A stretch of 64,000 nucleotides of DNA from Nocardioides szechwanensis (lineage in GTDB: Bacteria > Actinomycetota > Actinomycetes > Propionibacteriales > Nocardioidaceae), in NCBI RefSeq assembly GCF_900103935.1, contig NZ_FNIC01000002.1:62001-126000 (forward strand), given 5' to 3'. The translations under genes and the position numbers were made by a program. Each line of letters opens with the position of its first letter. Positions within the stretch are counted from its first letter, which is position 1. The notes beneath the pieces are model-generated. The model was given only the letters and a program-made list of their open reading frames with translations, ran no database searches and had not been told where the DNA came from. This document shows positions 55,144 to 63,809 of this stretch, piece after piece.

Positions 55144-55722
55144 ATGACGGGACCGGTGGAGGGTGACGACGGCGTGCTGCGGTGCCCGTGGGCGGGGGCG
55201 CCCGGGGTGATGCGCGACTACCACGACACGGAGTGGGGAAACCCGGTCAGCGGCGAAGCCGCCTACCTCGAGCGGCTGACGCTCGAGGCGTTCCAGTCGG
55301 GGCTGTCGTGGTCGACGATCCTCAACAAGCGCGAGGCTTTCCGCGAGGTTTTCCACGGCTTCGACGCGGACGCGATCGCCGCCTTCGACGAGGGCGACGT
55401 CGAGCGGCTCATGCAGGAGCCCCGGATCGTGCGCAACCGCCGCAAGATCGAGGCCACGATCGTCAACGCCCAGGCCACGGTGGCCCTGCGCGAGGCCGAG
55501 GGGCTCGAGTCGTTCGTGCTGACGTTCCGGCCCGAGGTGCCGCCGGCGCCGGAGTCGACCGCCGAGCAGGCCACGACCACCCCGGAGTCGGTCGCGCTCT
55601 CCAAGGCGCTCAAGAAGCGGGGCTTCGCGTTCGTCGGGCCCACCACCATGCACGCCCTGAGCGAGGCCATCGGCCTCTTCGACCCGCACCTCGTCGGGTG
55701 TCACCGTCGAGGGCGCGCGTGA
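55144..55722 (+). CDS. tag: DNA-3-methyladenine glycosylase I
   Basis: Base-excision-repair glycosylase (192 residues) removing 3-methyladenine. Tag signatures: RCPWAG near the N-terminus, YHDTEWGNPV, a helix-hairpin-helix-like core with TLEAFQSGLSWSTILNKR, and a C-terminal FVGPTTMHALSEAIGLFDPH. Zn ligands are expected among Cys14, His29, and the C-terminal His/Cys of HLVGCH. The ATG at 55144 is used, and ATG 55135 is also possible. Overlaps the LrgA-like gene by 4 bp. Confidence 0.9.
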   Translation: MTGPVEGDDGVLRCPWAGAPGVMRDYHDTEWGNPVSGEAAYLERLTLEAFQSGLSWSTILNKREAFREVFHGFDADAIAAFDEGDVERLMQEPRIVRNRRKIEATIVNAQATVALREAEGLESFVLTFRPEVPPAPESTAEQATTTPESVALSKALKKRGFAFVGPTTMHALSEAIGLFDPHLVGCHRRGRA

Positions 55723-56078
55723 TCACCGGTCTCACCTGGCTCCTGGCCTGCCAGCTCGCGGGTGAGGTGCTGGTGCGCCTGCTCGACGTGCCCGTGCCCG
55801 GCCCGGTGGTCGGCATGCTGATCCTGTTCGTCCTGCTGAGGCTGCGCGACGCCGGCGACGACGCGACCGTCGTACGTGCGGGGCAGGGGCTGCTGCGTCA
55901 CCTCCAGCTGTTCTTCATCCCGGCCGGGGTCGGGGTGGTCACCTACCTCGCGACGATCCGCGACAACGTCCTGCCGATCGCGGTGGCGCTGGTCGGCTCC
56001 TGGCTGATCGGCCTCGCGGTCGTCGGCTGGACCACGGTCCTGCTAGAGCGCTGGCTGCCCGAGCGGCGTACGACGTGA
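55719..56078 (+). CDS. CidA/LrgA-family holin-like membrane protein
   Basis: 119 residues, four hydrophobic segments. The family block is VPVPGPVVGMLILFVLLRLR, and QLFFIPAGVGVVTYLATIRDN is the second signature. LrgA/CidA proteins modulate murein hydrolase export or metabolite transport. The GTG start overlaps tag, and the stop overlaps the LrgB-like gene, so all three genes are coupled. Confidence 0.85.
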   Translation: MITGLTWLLACQLAGEVLVRLLDVPVPGPVVGMLILFVLLRLRDAGDDATVVRAGQGLLRHLQLFFIPAGVGVVTYLATIRDNVLPIAVALVGSWLIGLAVVGWTTVLLERWLPERRTT

Positions 56079-56782
56079 GCGAGACGTGGGAGTGGCTCGT
56101 CCACTCGCCGCTGTTCGTGTTGCTGCTGACGCTGGCCGCCTACCGGCTCGGTCGCGAGGTCCGCGACCTCACCGGCGGCCACGCCCTGGCCCAGCCGGTG
56201 CTGGTCGCGATCGTCGTGGTCGGCGGGGTCATCACCGCGATCGACCTCGACTACGCCGACTACCGCGACGGCACCGAGATCCTGGTCTTCTGGCTCGGCC
56301 CGGCCACGGTGGCGCTGGCGATCCCGCTGCACCGGCAGGCCCACCGGCTGCGCGGCTTCGTGGTGCCGATGTTGGTCGCGATCCCGCTCGGCGCGGCTGT
56401 CTCGATCGCCAGCGCGATCCTGCTCGTGCGCGTGCTGGGCGGCGACGACCTCCTGGCCCGTACGACGGCCCCCAAGGCGGCCACCACGCCGGTCGCGATC
56501 GCGCTGGCCGAGAGCAACGGGGGGATCGCGGCGCTCGCCGCGGTCCTGGCGATCCTGGTCGGCATCCTCGGCGCGGTCGCCGGCCCGGCCGTGCTCAACC
56601 TGCTCCGCGTCAAGGACCATCGCGCCCGCGGCCTCGCCCAGGGTGCGGTGTCGCACGGCATCGGCGCCTCCCGGATGCTCGCCGACGACGAGACCGAGGG
56701 CGCGTTCGCCGGGCTGTCCATGGGCCTGACGGCACTGGCCATGAGCCTGCTGCTCCCAGCCCTCGTCGCTCTCCTCCTGTGA
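56075..56782 (+). CDS. LrgB-family membrane protein
   Basis: 235 residues, about six to seven hydrophobic segments. LrgB features are VFWLGPATVALAIPLHRQ, APKAATTPVAIALAESNGG and the C-terminal GAVSHGIGASRMLADDETEGA. Usually paired with LrgA as here. Plant and Bacillus relatives move glycolate or pyruvate, so a metabolite role is as likely as a lysis role. GTG 56075 overlaps the LrgA-like stop. Confidence 0.87.
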   Translation: MSETWEWLVHSPLFVLLLTLAAYRLGREVRDLTGGHALAQPVLVAIVVVGGVITAIDLDYADYRDGTEILVFWLGPATVALAIPLHRQAHRLRGFVVPMLVAIPLGAAVSIASAILLVRVLGGDDLLARTTAPKAATTPVAIALAESNGGIAALAAVLAILVGILGAVAGPAVLNLLRVKDHRARGLAQGAVSHGIGASRMLADDETEGAFAGLSMGLTALAMSLLLPALVALLL

Positions 56783-56796
56783 CCCCACCGCGCCGG

Positions 56797-56802
56797 TACC
56801 TT
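56797..56802 (+). promoter_or_regulatory. leaderless-type -10 (TACCTT) of the amidase gene
   Basis: Hexamer 6 nt (GACGCC) before ATG 56809. Confidence 0.45.
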
Positions 56803-56808
56803 GACGCC

Positions 56809-58212
56809 ATGACCCGTGTGCACGCCTTCACCGACGACGCCCTGGGAGAGCTCGACGCGGTCGGCCTCGTCGAGGCCCTGCACCGCGGAGAGGTCTCGGT
56901 CCCCGACGTCGTCGAAGCCGCGATCGCCCGCGTCGAACGGGTCGACCCCGAGGTCAACGCGCTCGCCTTCCGGGCCTACGACCGGGCCCGCGCCGAGGCC
57001 CGCGACCCCCACGCCGGCTACTTCGCGGGCGTCCCCACGCTCATCAAGGACAACGTCAACGTCCAGGGCATGCCGACCCAGGAAGGCACCGACTCCTACA
57101 CCGCGAAGCCACAGCCGCGCGACGGCGACTTCGCGCGCATGTACCTCGCCACCGGGCTGCTCCCGCTCGGCAAGACCCAGCTCTCGGAGTACGGCTTCTC
57201 CGCGGCCGCCGAGCATCCCCGCCTCGGTGCGGTCCGCTCGCCCTGGTCGACCGACCACGTCGCGGGCGCGTCCTCGGCCGGCTCCGCCGCCATGGTCGCG
57301 GCGGGCGCCGTACCCCTGGCCCACGCGAACGACGGCGGCGGCTCCATCCGGATCCCCGCCGCGGTCAACGGGCTGGTCGGCCTCAAGCCCACGCGCGACC
57401 GGCTCGCCCAGGACAAGGTCATGCGGGACATGCCCGTGCGGATCGTCTCCGACGGGGTGCTCACCCGGTCGGTCCGCGACACCGCGGCGTTCTTCCGCGA
57501 GGCCGAGAAGGTCTACCGCGCCCTGCACCTGCCGCCCATCGGTGACATCACCCGGCCCGGCCGGCGCCGGCTGCGCGTCGCCCTCAACACCAGCGGCATG
57601 GGCTTCGGGGCGAGCCCGGAGGTGGCCGCGCTCACCGAGGACGTCGGGAGGCTCCTCGAGGACCTCGGCCACAAGGTCGAGCCGGTCGACACCCTGATCG
57701 TGCCTGACGGCTTCCGCGACGACTTCCTCCTCTACTGGTCGCTGCTGGCGATGTTCCTGGTCCGCACCGGCCGCCGCCGCCACCGCGGCACCTGGGCGCC
57801 GGACCGCCTCGACAACCTCACCCTCGGCCTCGACGCGCACTCCCGCGGCAACCTCCACCGGCTTCCCGGCGCGATCCGCCGGATCAAGCAGAGCCGCAAG
57901 CTCTCCGAGGCCTTCTTCCGGCAGTACGACGTGATCCTGACGCCGACGCTCGCCGCGCGCACGCCGAAGGTCGGCCACCTCGACCCGACCCAGGACTACG
58001 ACACGATCATGGACCGTCTGGTCGAGTGGGTGGCGTTCACGCCGCTTCAGAACGCGACCGGCGATCCGGCCATCTCCCTGCCCCTCGCGACGACCGGCGA
58101 CGGGATGCCCCACGGCATGATGTTCGCGGCCGGAGCGGGCCGCGAGGCCACCCTTCTCGAGCTCGCCTACGAGCTGGAGGAGGCCCGTCCGTGGGCTCGG
58201 ATCCAGGACTGA
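56809..58212 (+). CDS. amidase-signature-family hydrolase
   Basis: 467-residue amidase. The Ser-cisSer-Lys triad is visible: catalytic Lys in TLIKDNVN (~84), GASSAGSAAMVAAG with the cis-Ser, and nucleophile Ser in NDGGGSIRIPAA. The segment VGLKPTRDRL follows. The family includes 6-aminohexanoate-cyclic-dimer hydrolase (NylA-type) and many uncharacterised amidases; it is not GatA, as no gatB/gatC lies nearby. ATG 56809 is supported by TACCTT 6 nt upstream. Confidence 0.85.
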   Translation: MTRVHAFTDDALGELDAVGLVEALHRGEVSVPDVVEAAIARVERVDPEVNALAFRAYDRARAEARDPHAGYFAGVPTLIKDNVNVQGMPTQEGTDSYTAKPQPRDGDFARMYLATGLLPLGKTQLSEYGFSAAAEHPRLGAVRSPWSTDHVAGASSAGSAAMVAAGAVPLAHANDGGGSIRIPAAVNGLVGLKPTRDRLAQDKVMRDMPVRIVSDGVLTRSVRDTAAFFREAEKVYRALHLPPIGDITRPGRRRLRVALNTSGMGFGASPEVAALTEDVGRLLEDLGHKVEPVDTLIVPDGFRDDFLLYWSLLAMFLVRTGRRRHRGTWAPDRLDNLTLGLDAHSRGNLHRLPGAIRRIKQSRKLSEAFFRQYDVILTPTLAARTPKVGHLDPTQDYDTIMDRLVEWVAFTPLQNATGDPAISLPLATTGDGMPHGMMFAAGAGREATLLELAYELEEARPWARIQD

Positions 58213-58286
58213 AATCGCCCCATTTCCAGGCGGGTCCCGACCGATTTCTCCAACCGATGACCCCCTGTGTATCGTTCTCCGTCGTT

Positions 58287-58359
58287 GCCCCTTTAGCTCA
58301 GTCGGCAGAGCGTCTCCATGGTAAGGAGAAGGTCTACGGTTCGATTCCGTAAAGGGGCT
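58287..58359 (+). tRNA. tRNA-Thr (GGT)
   Basis: 73 nt. Acceptor GCCCCTT/AAGGGGC, anticodon loop ATGGTAA giving GGT, T-arm TACGGTTCGATTCCGTA, discriminator T, no CCA encoded. Precedes tRNA-Met and rpmG. Confidence 0.95.
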
Positions 58360-58399
58360 CTGGGTCAAGGCTCCACACTGGTCGCCTCACCCTTTTCAT

Positions 58400-58473
58400 G
58401 GCGGGGTAGCTCAGGTGGTTAGAGCACACGGCTCATAATCGTGGTGTCGCGGGTTCGAGTCCCGCCCCCGCTA
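58400..58473 (+). tRNA. tRNA-Met (CAT), elongator
   Basis: 74 nt. Acceptor GGCGGGG with CCCCGCT (first pair G-U), anticodon loop CTCATAA giving CAT, T-arm GCGGGTTCGAGTCCCGC. It lacks the C1-A72 mismatch and GGG/CCC anticodon stem of initiators. tRNA-Ile(k2C) is not excluded by sequence alone. Confidence 0.92.
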
Positions 58474-58505
58474 CGCAAGACACTGAAATCGACAAAGGAC
58501 TTCCC

Positions 58506-58676
58506 GTGGCCAGCAAGAGCTCCGACGTTCGCCCCAAGATCACGCTCGCGTGCGTGGACTGCAAGGAGCGCAACTACATCACCAAGAAGAACCGCCGCAA
58601 CGACCCTGACCGGATGGAGCTGGCGAAGTTCTGCCCGCGCTGCCGCAAGCACACTGCGCACCGCGAGACCCGCTGA
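58506..58676 (+). CDS. rpmG: 50S ribosomal protein L33 (zinc-binding form)
   Basis: 56-residue ribosomal protein [19 protein letters not shown]..., with the C+ Zn pairs CVDC and CPRC, an [10 protein letters not shown] core and a C-terminal [11 protein letters not shown] 58506 follows AAAGGA. Located 32 bp after tRNA-Met, the same order as in mycobacteria (tRNA-Thr, tRNA-Met, rpmG, hadAB). Confidence 0.94.
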   Translation: MASKSSDVRPKITLACVDCKERNYITKKNRRNDPDRMELAKFCPRCRKHTAHRETR

Positions 58677-58691
58677 ACGCTGCACCACCCA

Positions 58692-58743
58692 GGCTCGCTC
58701 GGAGCGAGCCGACTCCGCCGACCCGTCGCGACCCGCGGCGGGT
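58692..58743 (+). terminator. double hairpin terminator after rpmG
   Basis: First stem GGCTCGCT/AGCGAGCC (58692-58710, CGG loop), second stem ACCCG/CGGGT (58731-58743, CGG loop), then TCGTGCATTTCT. It separates rpmG from hadA, which has its own promoter. Confidence 0.6.
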
Positions 58744-58772
58744 TCGTGCATTTCTGCCCGAATCCCGCCCAC

Positions 58773-58778
58773 TAGGTT
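58773..58778 (+). promoter_or_regulatory. leaderless-type -10 (TAGGTT) of hadA
   Basis: Hexamer 6 nt (GGTGAC) before ATG 58785. Confidence 0.5.
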
Positions 58779-58784
58779 GGTGAC

Positions 58785-59186
58785 ATGCCAGTCGACCAGT
58801 CCCTCGTCGGTCGCTGCTTCCCGCCCACGCGACCCCACGAGGTCACCGAGGAGCAGGTCCGCGCGTTCGTGACCGCCACCGGTGGGCAGTACGACGGAGG
58901 CCCGGCGCCGGCGACGTTCCCCATCGTCCTGGCCTTCGACGCGATGAACGCGTTCCTCGCGGCGGAGTCGATCGACCTGTTCCGGATCGTGCACGGGGAG
59001 CAGAAGTTCGCCTACGAGCGGCCGGTCGTCCCCGGTGACGTGCTGAGCGCGACGCTGAGCGTCGCGAGCCTGCGCCAGATCGGCGGCAACGACATCATCG
59101 GCACCACCAGCGAGATCGCCGACGCCGGTGGCGCGGTCGTCTGCCGCACCTCGGCCACGCTGGTCCACCGGGGGGCCGACGCATGA
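58785..59186 (+). CDS. MaoC-like (3R)-hydroxyacyl dehydratase subunit, HadA-like
   Basis: 133-residue hot-dog-fold protein of the FAS1_DH/HadA type. It starts LVGRCFPPTRPHEVTEEQVRAF and carries VHGEQKFAYERPVVPGDVL, the structural half that lacks the catalytic Asp/His pair. It forms a heterodimer with the next gene product, dehydrating (3R)-hydroxyacyl thioesters. In mycobacteria the equivalent acts in mycolate elongation. Here the acyl substrate is unknown. Confidence 0.85.
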   Translation: MPVDQSLVGRCFPPTRPHEVTEEQVRAFVTATGGQYDGGPAPATFPIVLAFDAMNAFLAAESIDLFRIVHGEQKFAYERPVVPGDVLSATLSVASLRQIGGNDIIGTTSEIADAGGAVVCRTSATLVHRGADA

Positions 59187-59560
59187 CCCTCGAGACCCGC
59201 ACCTTCACGATCACCCGCGCCGACCTGGCCCGCTACGCCGAGGCGAGCGGTGACCACAACCCGATCCACCAGGACGAGGCTGTCGCCCGGAGCGTCGGCC
59301 TGCCGGGGGTCATCGCCCACGGCATGTACACGATGGCGCTCGCCGCCCGGGCGGTCGGCGACTGGTTCCCAGGTGCTGAGGTGGTCAGCTTCGGCTGCAA
59401 GTTCACCAGCCCGGTCGTCGTACCCCCCGAGGGCGGCGTCGAGGTCGAGGTGGCCGGCGAGGTGAAGGGGACCGACGACGGCCTGACCACCGTCGTCCTG
59501 ACCGTCACGTGTGACGGCCAGAAGGTGCTCGGCATGCCCAAGGCCGTCGTCCGTGCCTGA
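59183..59560 (+). CDS. MaoC-like (3R)-hydroxyacyl dehydratase subunit, HadB-like
   Basis: 125 residues carrying the hydratase-2 catalytic motif YAEASGDHNPIHQDEAVARS (Asp and His of DHNPIH) and LPGVIAHGMYTMALA. It is the catalytic partner of the preceding HadA-like subunit. ATG 59183 overlaps it by 4 bp. Overlaps murB by 8 bp at the other end. Confidence 0.88.
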   Translation: MTLETRTFTITRADLARYAEASGDHNPIHQDEAVARSVGLPGVIAHGMYTMALAARAVGDWFPGAEVVSFGCKFTSPVVVPPEGGVEVEVAGEVKGTDDGLTTVVLTVTCDGQKVLGMPKAVVRA

Positions 59561-60578
59561 CCTGCTCGCCGACCACACGACGCTGCGGCTGGGCGGTCCC
59601 GCGGCCCGCTTCGAGACGGCGACCACCGAGGACCGGCTCGTGGAGCTCGTTTCGGCCGCCGACGCGGCGGGCGAGCCGCTGCTGGTGCTGGCCGGCGGGA
59701 GCAACCTGGTCGTCGCCGACGAGGGCTTCGCCGGCACCGTGGTCAAGGTCGCCACCACCGGGGTCAGCGCCGACGTCGAGGGCGACGACGCCTCCTGCGG
59801 CGGGGTGCTCGTCACCGTCGCCGCGGGGGAGCCGTGGGACGGCTTCGTCGCCACCGCCGTGCAGCGGGGCTGGGTCGGCATCGAGGCGCTCTCCGGGATC
59901 CCGGGCTCGGTGGGCGCGACCCCGATCCAGAACGTCGGCGCCTACGGCCAGGAGGTCTCCCAGACCGTCGCGTCGGTGCGGGTCTGGGACCGGACGCTCA
60001 AGGTCGCGCGCACCTTCGCCAACGCCGACTGCGGCTTCGGCTACCGCCACTCCCGCTTCAAGGCCGACCCGGGACGCCACGTCGTCCTGTCCGTGACCTT
60101 CCAGCTCGCCCAGGGCGACCTCGGTGCCCCGGTGGGCTACGCCGAGCTGGCCCGCACCCTGGGGGTCGACGCCGGGCAGCGCGCGCCACTGACCGACGTA
60201 CGCGAGGCCGTGCTGGAGCTGCGCCGCGGCAAGGGCATGGTGCTCGACGCTGACGACCACGACACCTGGAGCGCCGGGTCGTTCTTCACCAACCCCGTCG
60301 TCGCCGCCGACGCCCTGCCCGACGGCGCCCCGGCCTGGCCCGCCGACGACGGCGTCAAGACCAGCGCCGCCTGGCTGATCGAGCACGCCGGCTTCGCCAA
60401 GGGCCACGGCTCCGCCACGGTGGCCCTGTCGCGAAAGCACACGCTGGCGCTCACCAACCGCGGCGGCGCGACGACCACCGAGCTGCTCGACCTGGCCCGC
60501 GAGGTGCGCGACGGCGTCGAGGCCCGCTTCGGGATCCGGCTCGTCAACGAGCCGGTGCTCGTCGGCTGCGAGCTCTAG
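59553..60578 (+). CDS. murB: UDP-N-acetylenolpyruvoylglucosamine reductase
   Basis: FAD enzyme forming UDP-MurNAc in peptidoglycan synthesis (341 residues, type I). FAD motifs HTTLRLGGPA and LAGGSNLVVADEGF; SGIPGSVGATPIQNVGAYGQE. The catalytic segments are YRHSRFK, SAGSFFTNPVV (Ser acid) and the C-terminal NEPVLVG (Glu). GTG 59553 overlaps hadB-like by 8 bp. The stop is followed by CTAGCTAG, which supplies extra stops, before the convergent DUF4190 gene. Confidence 0.92.
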   Translation: MPDLLADHTTLRLGGPAARFETATTEDRLVELVSAADAAGEPLLVLAGGSNLVVADEGFAGTVVKVATTGVSADVEGDDASCGGVLVTVAAGEPWDGFVATAVQRGWVGIEALSGIPGSVGATPIQNVGAYGQEVSQTVASVRVWDRTLKVARTFANADCGFGYRHSRFKADPGRHVVLSVTFQLAQGDLGAPVGYAELARTLGVDAGQRAPLTDVREAVLELRRGKGMVLDADDHDTWSAGSFFTNPVVAADALPDGAPAWPADDGVKTSAAWLIEHAGFAKGHGSATVALSRKHTLALTNRGGATTTELLDLAREVRDGVEARFGIRLVNEPVLVGCEL

Positions 60579-60582
60579 CTAG

Positions 60583-61176
60583 CTAGTACGACGAGGTGTC
60601 GGACCAGTCGGTGGCACCGATGAACACGACGATGACGATGATGATCAGCACCGCCAGCACGCTGGCGACGATGCCCATGATGAAGCCGGCCACCGCCTGC
60701 CCGCGGTTGTTGTAGGCGGCGGGGTTCTGGTCGATCTGGCGCTTCGCGGTCGCGCCGGTCCAGATCGCGAACGGCCCGGCGAACATCGCGGGCAGCGTGA
60801 TGCAGCAGAACGGCGTCGCCAGGATCCCGACCAGCGCGACGATCCCGAGCACCATCGAGGTGGTGGCCCGCCCGTGGCTCTGCGCGTAGCTGTAGCCGGG
60901 GACCGGCGCCCCGTAGCCGGCGAACTGCGGCGCGCCGTATGGCGCCGGCGGCTGCTGGAGGTAGGGGTTCTGCCCGTACGGCGGCTGGGCCGGCGGCTGG
61001 CCGTACGCCGGCGGCTCCGGGGCGCCGTAGGGCGGTGTGCTCGGAGGTGGCGTCGGCGGCGGGGCGTAGCTGGGCCATTCCGGCGCCGGAGGCTGGCTCG
61101 GCCCGGGCTGCTCGGGGCCGGAGGGGGAGACGAACGGCTGGGTCTCGTCCGGGTCTGGCTGGCCGTCGTTGGTCAC
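60583..61176 (-). CDS. DUF4190 membrane protein with Pro/Tyr-rich N-terminus
   Basis: 197 residues. ~100 residues of Pro/Tyr/Gly/Gln low complexity precede two hydrophobic segments: ATTSMVLGIVALVGILATPF with CCI, and GFIMGIVASVLAVLIIIVIV. A loop with GPFAIWTGATAKRQI lies between them. This is the DUF4190 layout. Role unknown. GTG 61176 is preferred (GGGAAG nine nt upstream), and ATG 61185 is possible. Confidence 0.8.
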   Translation of the reverse strand: MTNDGQPDPDETQPFVSPSGPEQPGPSQPPAPEWPSYAPPPTPPPSTPPYGAPEPPAYGQPPAQPPYGQNPYLQQPPAPYGAPQFAGYGAPVPGYSYAQSHGRATTSMVLGIVALVGILATPFCCITLPAMFAGPFAIWTGATAKRQIDQNPAAYNNRGQAVAGFIMGIVASVLAVLIIIVIVVFIGATDWSDTSSY

Positions 61177-61221
61177 GCAGAGCATCTTCCCAGTGACGCG
61201 GGCGGCAAACGAGGTCCGGGG

Positions 61222-62241
61222 TCAGGAGGGCGAGTCGGCGAGCCAGGCGTCGATGTCGGCGAGGGTGCGGCCGCGTACGTCGTCGGGCGCGCGTGAGGCC
61301 CGCACCGACATCCGGGCGAGCTCGGCCAGCGTCTCGTCGGTGAGGTCGTGCGCGGCGCGCATCGTCGCGTACTGGCCCGCCAGACGTGAGCCGAACAGCA
61401 ACGGGTCGTCGGCGCCCAGGGCGACGGTCGCGCCGGCCTCCAGCAGGGTCGGCAGCGGCACGGAGGTCAGGTCGCTGTAGACGCCGAGAGCCACGTTGCT
61501 GACCGGGCACACCTCTAGTGCGACACCGGCCTCGACGATCCGGTCGAGCAGAGCGGGGTCCTCGGACGCGCGCACCCCGTGGCCGAGCCGATGGGCGTGG
61601 AGGGAGTCGAGGACGGCGCGGATGCTCGCGGGCCCGAGCAGCTCACCGCCGTGCGGGGCGAGCAGCAGCCCGGAGCGCTCCGCGATCGCGAAGGCGCCGG
61701 CGAAGTCGGCGGTGGTCCCGCGCCGCTCGTCGTTGGAGAGCCCGAAGCCGACCACCCCTCGACCGGCGTACTGCCCGGCCAGGCGGGCGAGCGTGCGCGC
61801 GTCGAGCGGGTGCCGGGTCCGGTTGGCGGCGATCACGACGGCCATGCCCAGGCCCGTGCGCGCGGAGGCGTCGCGCACGGCGTCCAGGACCAGGTCGGTG
61901 AACGCCGTGATCCCCCCGAACCGGGCGCCGTAGCCGCTCGGGTCGACCTGGATCTCCAGCCACCGGCCGCCGTCACGGACGTCGTCCTCGGCCGCCTCCA
62001 GCACCAGACGTCGTACGTCGGACTCGGTGCGCAGGACCGAGCGCGCGACGTCGTAGAGGCGCTGGAAGCGGAACCAGCCCTTCTCGTCCGCCGCGCTCAG
62101 CTGCGGTGGCCACTCGGCACCCAGCGAGTCGGGCAGCACGATGCCGTCGCGCTCGGCGAGCTCAAGCAGGGTCGCGTGTCGCATCGACCCCGTGAAGTGC
62201 AGGTGGAGGTGCGCCTTGGGCAGAGCGTGGAGGTCTCTCAC
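61222..62241 (-). CDS. add: adenosine deaminase-family protein
   Basis: 339-residue TIM-barrel amidohydrolase. Zn ligands are in HLHLH (residues 11-15). LLAPHGGE has Gly where adenosine deaminases have Ala. LGHGVRA, EVCPVSNVALG and GADDPLLFG follow. Adenosine or a related aminopurine is the likely substrate; adenine deaminase-like activity is possible. The GTG start directly follows the aspartate aminotransferase stop with no gap, so it is the second gene of that operon. Confidence 0.82.
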   Translation of the reverse strand: MRDLHALPKAHLHLHFTGSMRHATLLELAERDGIVLPDSLGAEWPPQLSAADEKGWFRFQRLYDVARSVLRTESDVRRLVLEAAEDDVRDGGRWLEIQVDPSGYGARFGGITAFTDLVLDAVRDASARTGLGMAVVIAANRTRHPLDARTLARLAGQYAGRGVVGFGLSNDERRGTTADFAGAFAIAERSGLLLAPHGGELLGPASIRAVLDSLHAHRLGHGVRASEDPALLDRIVEAGVALEVCPVSNVALGVYSDLTSVPLPTLLEAGATVALGADDPLLFGSRLAGQYATMRAAHDLTDETLAELARMSVRASRAPDDVRGRTLADIDAWLADSPS

Positions 62242-63477
62242 TCAGGCGAAGAGCTTCTGCAGGCGGGTAACGCCCTCGACGAGGTCGTCGTCGCCGAGCG
62301 CGTAGGAGAGCCGCAGGTAGCCGGGCGAGCCGAACGCCTCACCGGGGACCACGGCCACCTCCGCCTTGTCGAGGATGTAGGTGGCGAGGTCGGCGGACGT
62401 CTCGATGAGCTGACCGTCGTGCTCCTTGCCCAGCAGGCCCTTCACGGACGGGTAGGCGTAGAACGCGCCCAGCGGCGTCGGGCAGATGACCCCGTCGATC
62501 TCGTTGAGCATCGCCACGATGGTCTTGCGGCGCCGGTCGAAGGCGGTCTTCATCTCGTCGACGGCCGACAGGTCGCCCTCGAGCGCGGCGATCGCGGCCC
62601 GCTGCGAGACGTTGGCGACGTTGGACGTGGCGTGCGACTGGAGGTTGGTCGCGGCCTTCACCAGGTCGGCGGGCCCGATCATCCAGCCCACCCGCCAGCC
62701 GGTCATGGCGTAGGTCTTGGCGACACCGTTGACCACGACGCAGTTGTCCTGGAGGTAGGGGCACAGGACCGGCATCGAGCCGGTGTCGACCCCGTCGTAG
62801 ACGAGGTGCTCGTAGATCTCGTCGGTGAGCACCCAGAGGTTGTGCTCCTCGACCCACTCGCCGATCGCCCGGATCTCGTCGGAGGTGTAGACCGCTCCGG
62901 TGGGGTTGGACGGCGAGACGAACAGCAGCACCTTGGTGCTTTCGGTGCGCGCCGCCTCGAGCTGCTCGACGGTGACCTTGTAGTCCTGGGTCTCGTCGGC
63001 GAGCACCTCGACCGCCACGCCGCCGGCCAGCTGGATGGCCTCGGGATACGTCGTCCAGTACGGCGCCGGGACGATCACCTCGTCGCCGGGGTCGATCATG
63101 GCGGCGAACGCGGCGTAGATGGCCTGCTTGCCACCGTTGGTGACCAGCACCTGGGCCGGGGTGACCTCGAGGCCGCTGTCGCGCTTGGTCTTCGCGATGA
63201 TCGCCTTCTTGAGCTCCGGCAGGCCCCCGGCGGGGGTGTAGCGGTGGTTGCGCGGGTCGCGGCAGGCCTCGGCCGCCACGTCGACGATGTAGCCGGGCGT
63301 CGCGAAGTCGGGCTCGCCGGCACCGAAGCCGATCACCGGCCGGCCCTCGGCCTTGAGCGCCTTGGCCTTGGCGTCGACCTTGAGCGTGGCCGACTCGGCG
63401 ATGGCACCGATCCGGTGGGAGACCCGGCGGTCGCGCGGGTTGCTGGAGGAGGGCTGAGGTGCGGGCGCGTCTGACAT
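62242..63477 (-). CDS. aspC: aspartate aminotransferase (PLP-dependent, class I)
   Basis: 411 residues. Class I aminotransferase: [45 protein letters not shown] Lys in [14 protein letters not shown], and C-terminal Arg in GYLRLSYAL. It converts aspartate and 2-oxoglutarate to oxaloacetate and glutamate. Start ATG 63477 is chosen because TACGAT ends 7 nt before it. In-frame ATGs at 63486 and 63504 would lie in or upstream of that promoter. Confidence 0.88.
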   Translation of the reverse strand: MSDAPAPQPSSSNPRDRRVSHRIGAIAESATLKVDAKAKALKAEGRPVIGFGAGEPDFATPGYIVDVAAEACRDPRNHRYTPAGGLPELKKAIIAKTKRDSGLEVTPAQVLVTNGGKQAIYAAFAAMIDPGDEVIVPAPYWTTYPEAIQLAGGVAVEVLADETQDYKVTVEQLEAARTESTKVLLFVSPSNPTGAVYTSDEIRAIGEWVEEHNLWVLTDEIYEHLVYDGVDTGSMPVLCPYLQDNCVVVNGVAKTYAMTGWRVGWMIGPADLVKAATNLQSHATSNVANVSQRAAIAALEGDLSAVDEMKTAFDRRRKTIVAMLNEIDGVICPTPLGAFYAYPSVKGLLGKEHDGQLIETSADLATYILDKAEVAVVPGEAFGSPGYLRLSYALGDDDLVEGVTRLQKLFA

Positions 63478-63484
63478 GTCTGTC

Positions 63485-63490
63485 ATCGTA
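63485..63490 (-). promoter_or_regulatory. leaderless-type -10 (TACGAT) of aspC
   Basis: Minus-strand TACGAT, then 7 nt, then ATG 63477. It decides the start among three in-frame ATGs. Confidence 0.5.
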
Positions 63491-63552
63491 GAGGCGTCGC
63501 CCACCGGGTCTCACCCGAGATACGGCGCGATCGGGCGGTGGCCCGGAGGCGT

Positions 63553-63583
63553 TTGGACGTGGCCTTCGGCTTCCCCGTAGACT
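63553..63583 (+). promoter_or_regulatory. possible promoter of tRNA-Trp/secE
   Basis: TTGGAC (63553-63558) and TAGACT (63578-63583) with a 19-bp spacer, ~70 bp upstream of the tRNA. The spacing is longer than ideal. Confidence 0.3.
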
Positions 63584-63652
63584 CCACGTTTGGTGGTTTC
63601 CACATGCTTTCGCGCGCCCGCACCTCAGGTGGCGCGAGGTGGGAGCTCACGG

Positions 63653-63725
63653 AGGGCACTAGCTCAACTGGCAGAGCATCGGTCTCCAAAACCGAAGGTT
63701 GGGGGTTCAAGTCCCTCGTGCCCTG
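63653..63725 (+). tRNA. tRNA-Trp (CCA)
   Basis: 73 nt. Acceptor AGGGCAC/GTGCCCT, anticodon loop CTCCAAA giving CCA, T-arm GGGGGTTCAAGTCCCTC, discriminator G. Directly upstream of secE, the conserved actinobacterial arrangement. Confidence 0.96.
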
Positions 63726-63809
63726 CAGAACCCGCATTTGCAGTGACAGGCAGCATCAGCAGCACGACAGGTCGACCTAGGCCTGCATGACGAAGGAGAG
63801 GTGAGGGCG

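Noticed and set aside
58400..58473. Initiator tRNA-fMet
   Set aside because: No C1-A72 mismatch and no three G-C pairs in the anticodon stem, so elongator (or Ile-CAT) is more likely.
60576..60590. CTAGCTAGCTAG tract after murB as a regulatory repeat
   Set aside because: A 12-bp tetranucleotide run at convergent stops is adequately explained as redundant stop codons.
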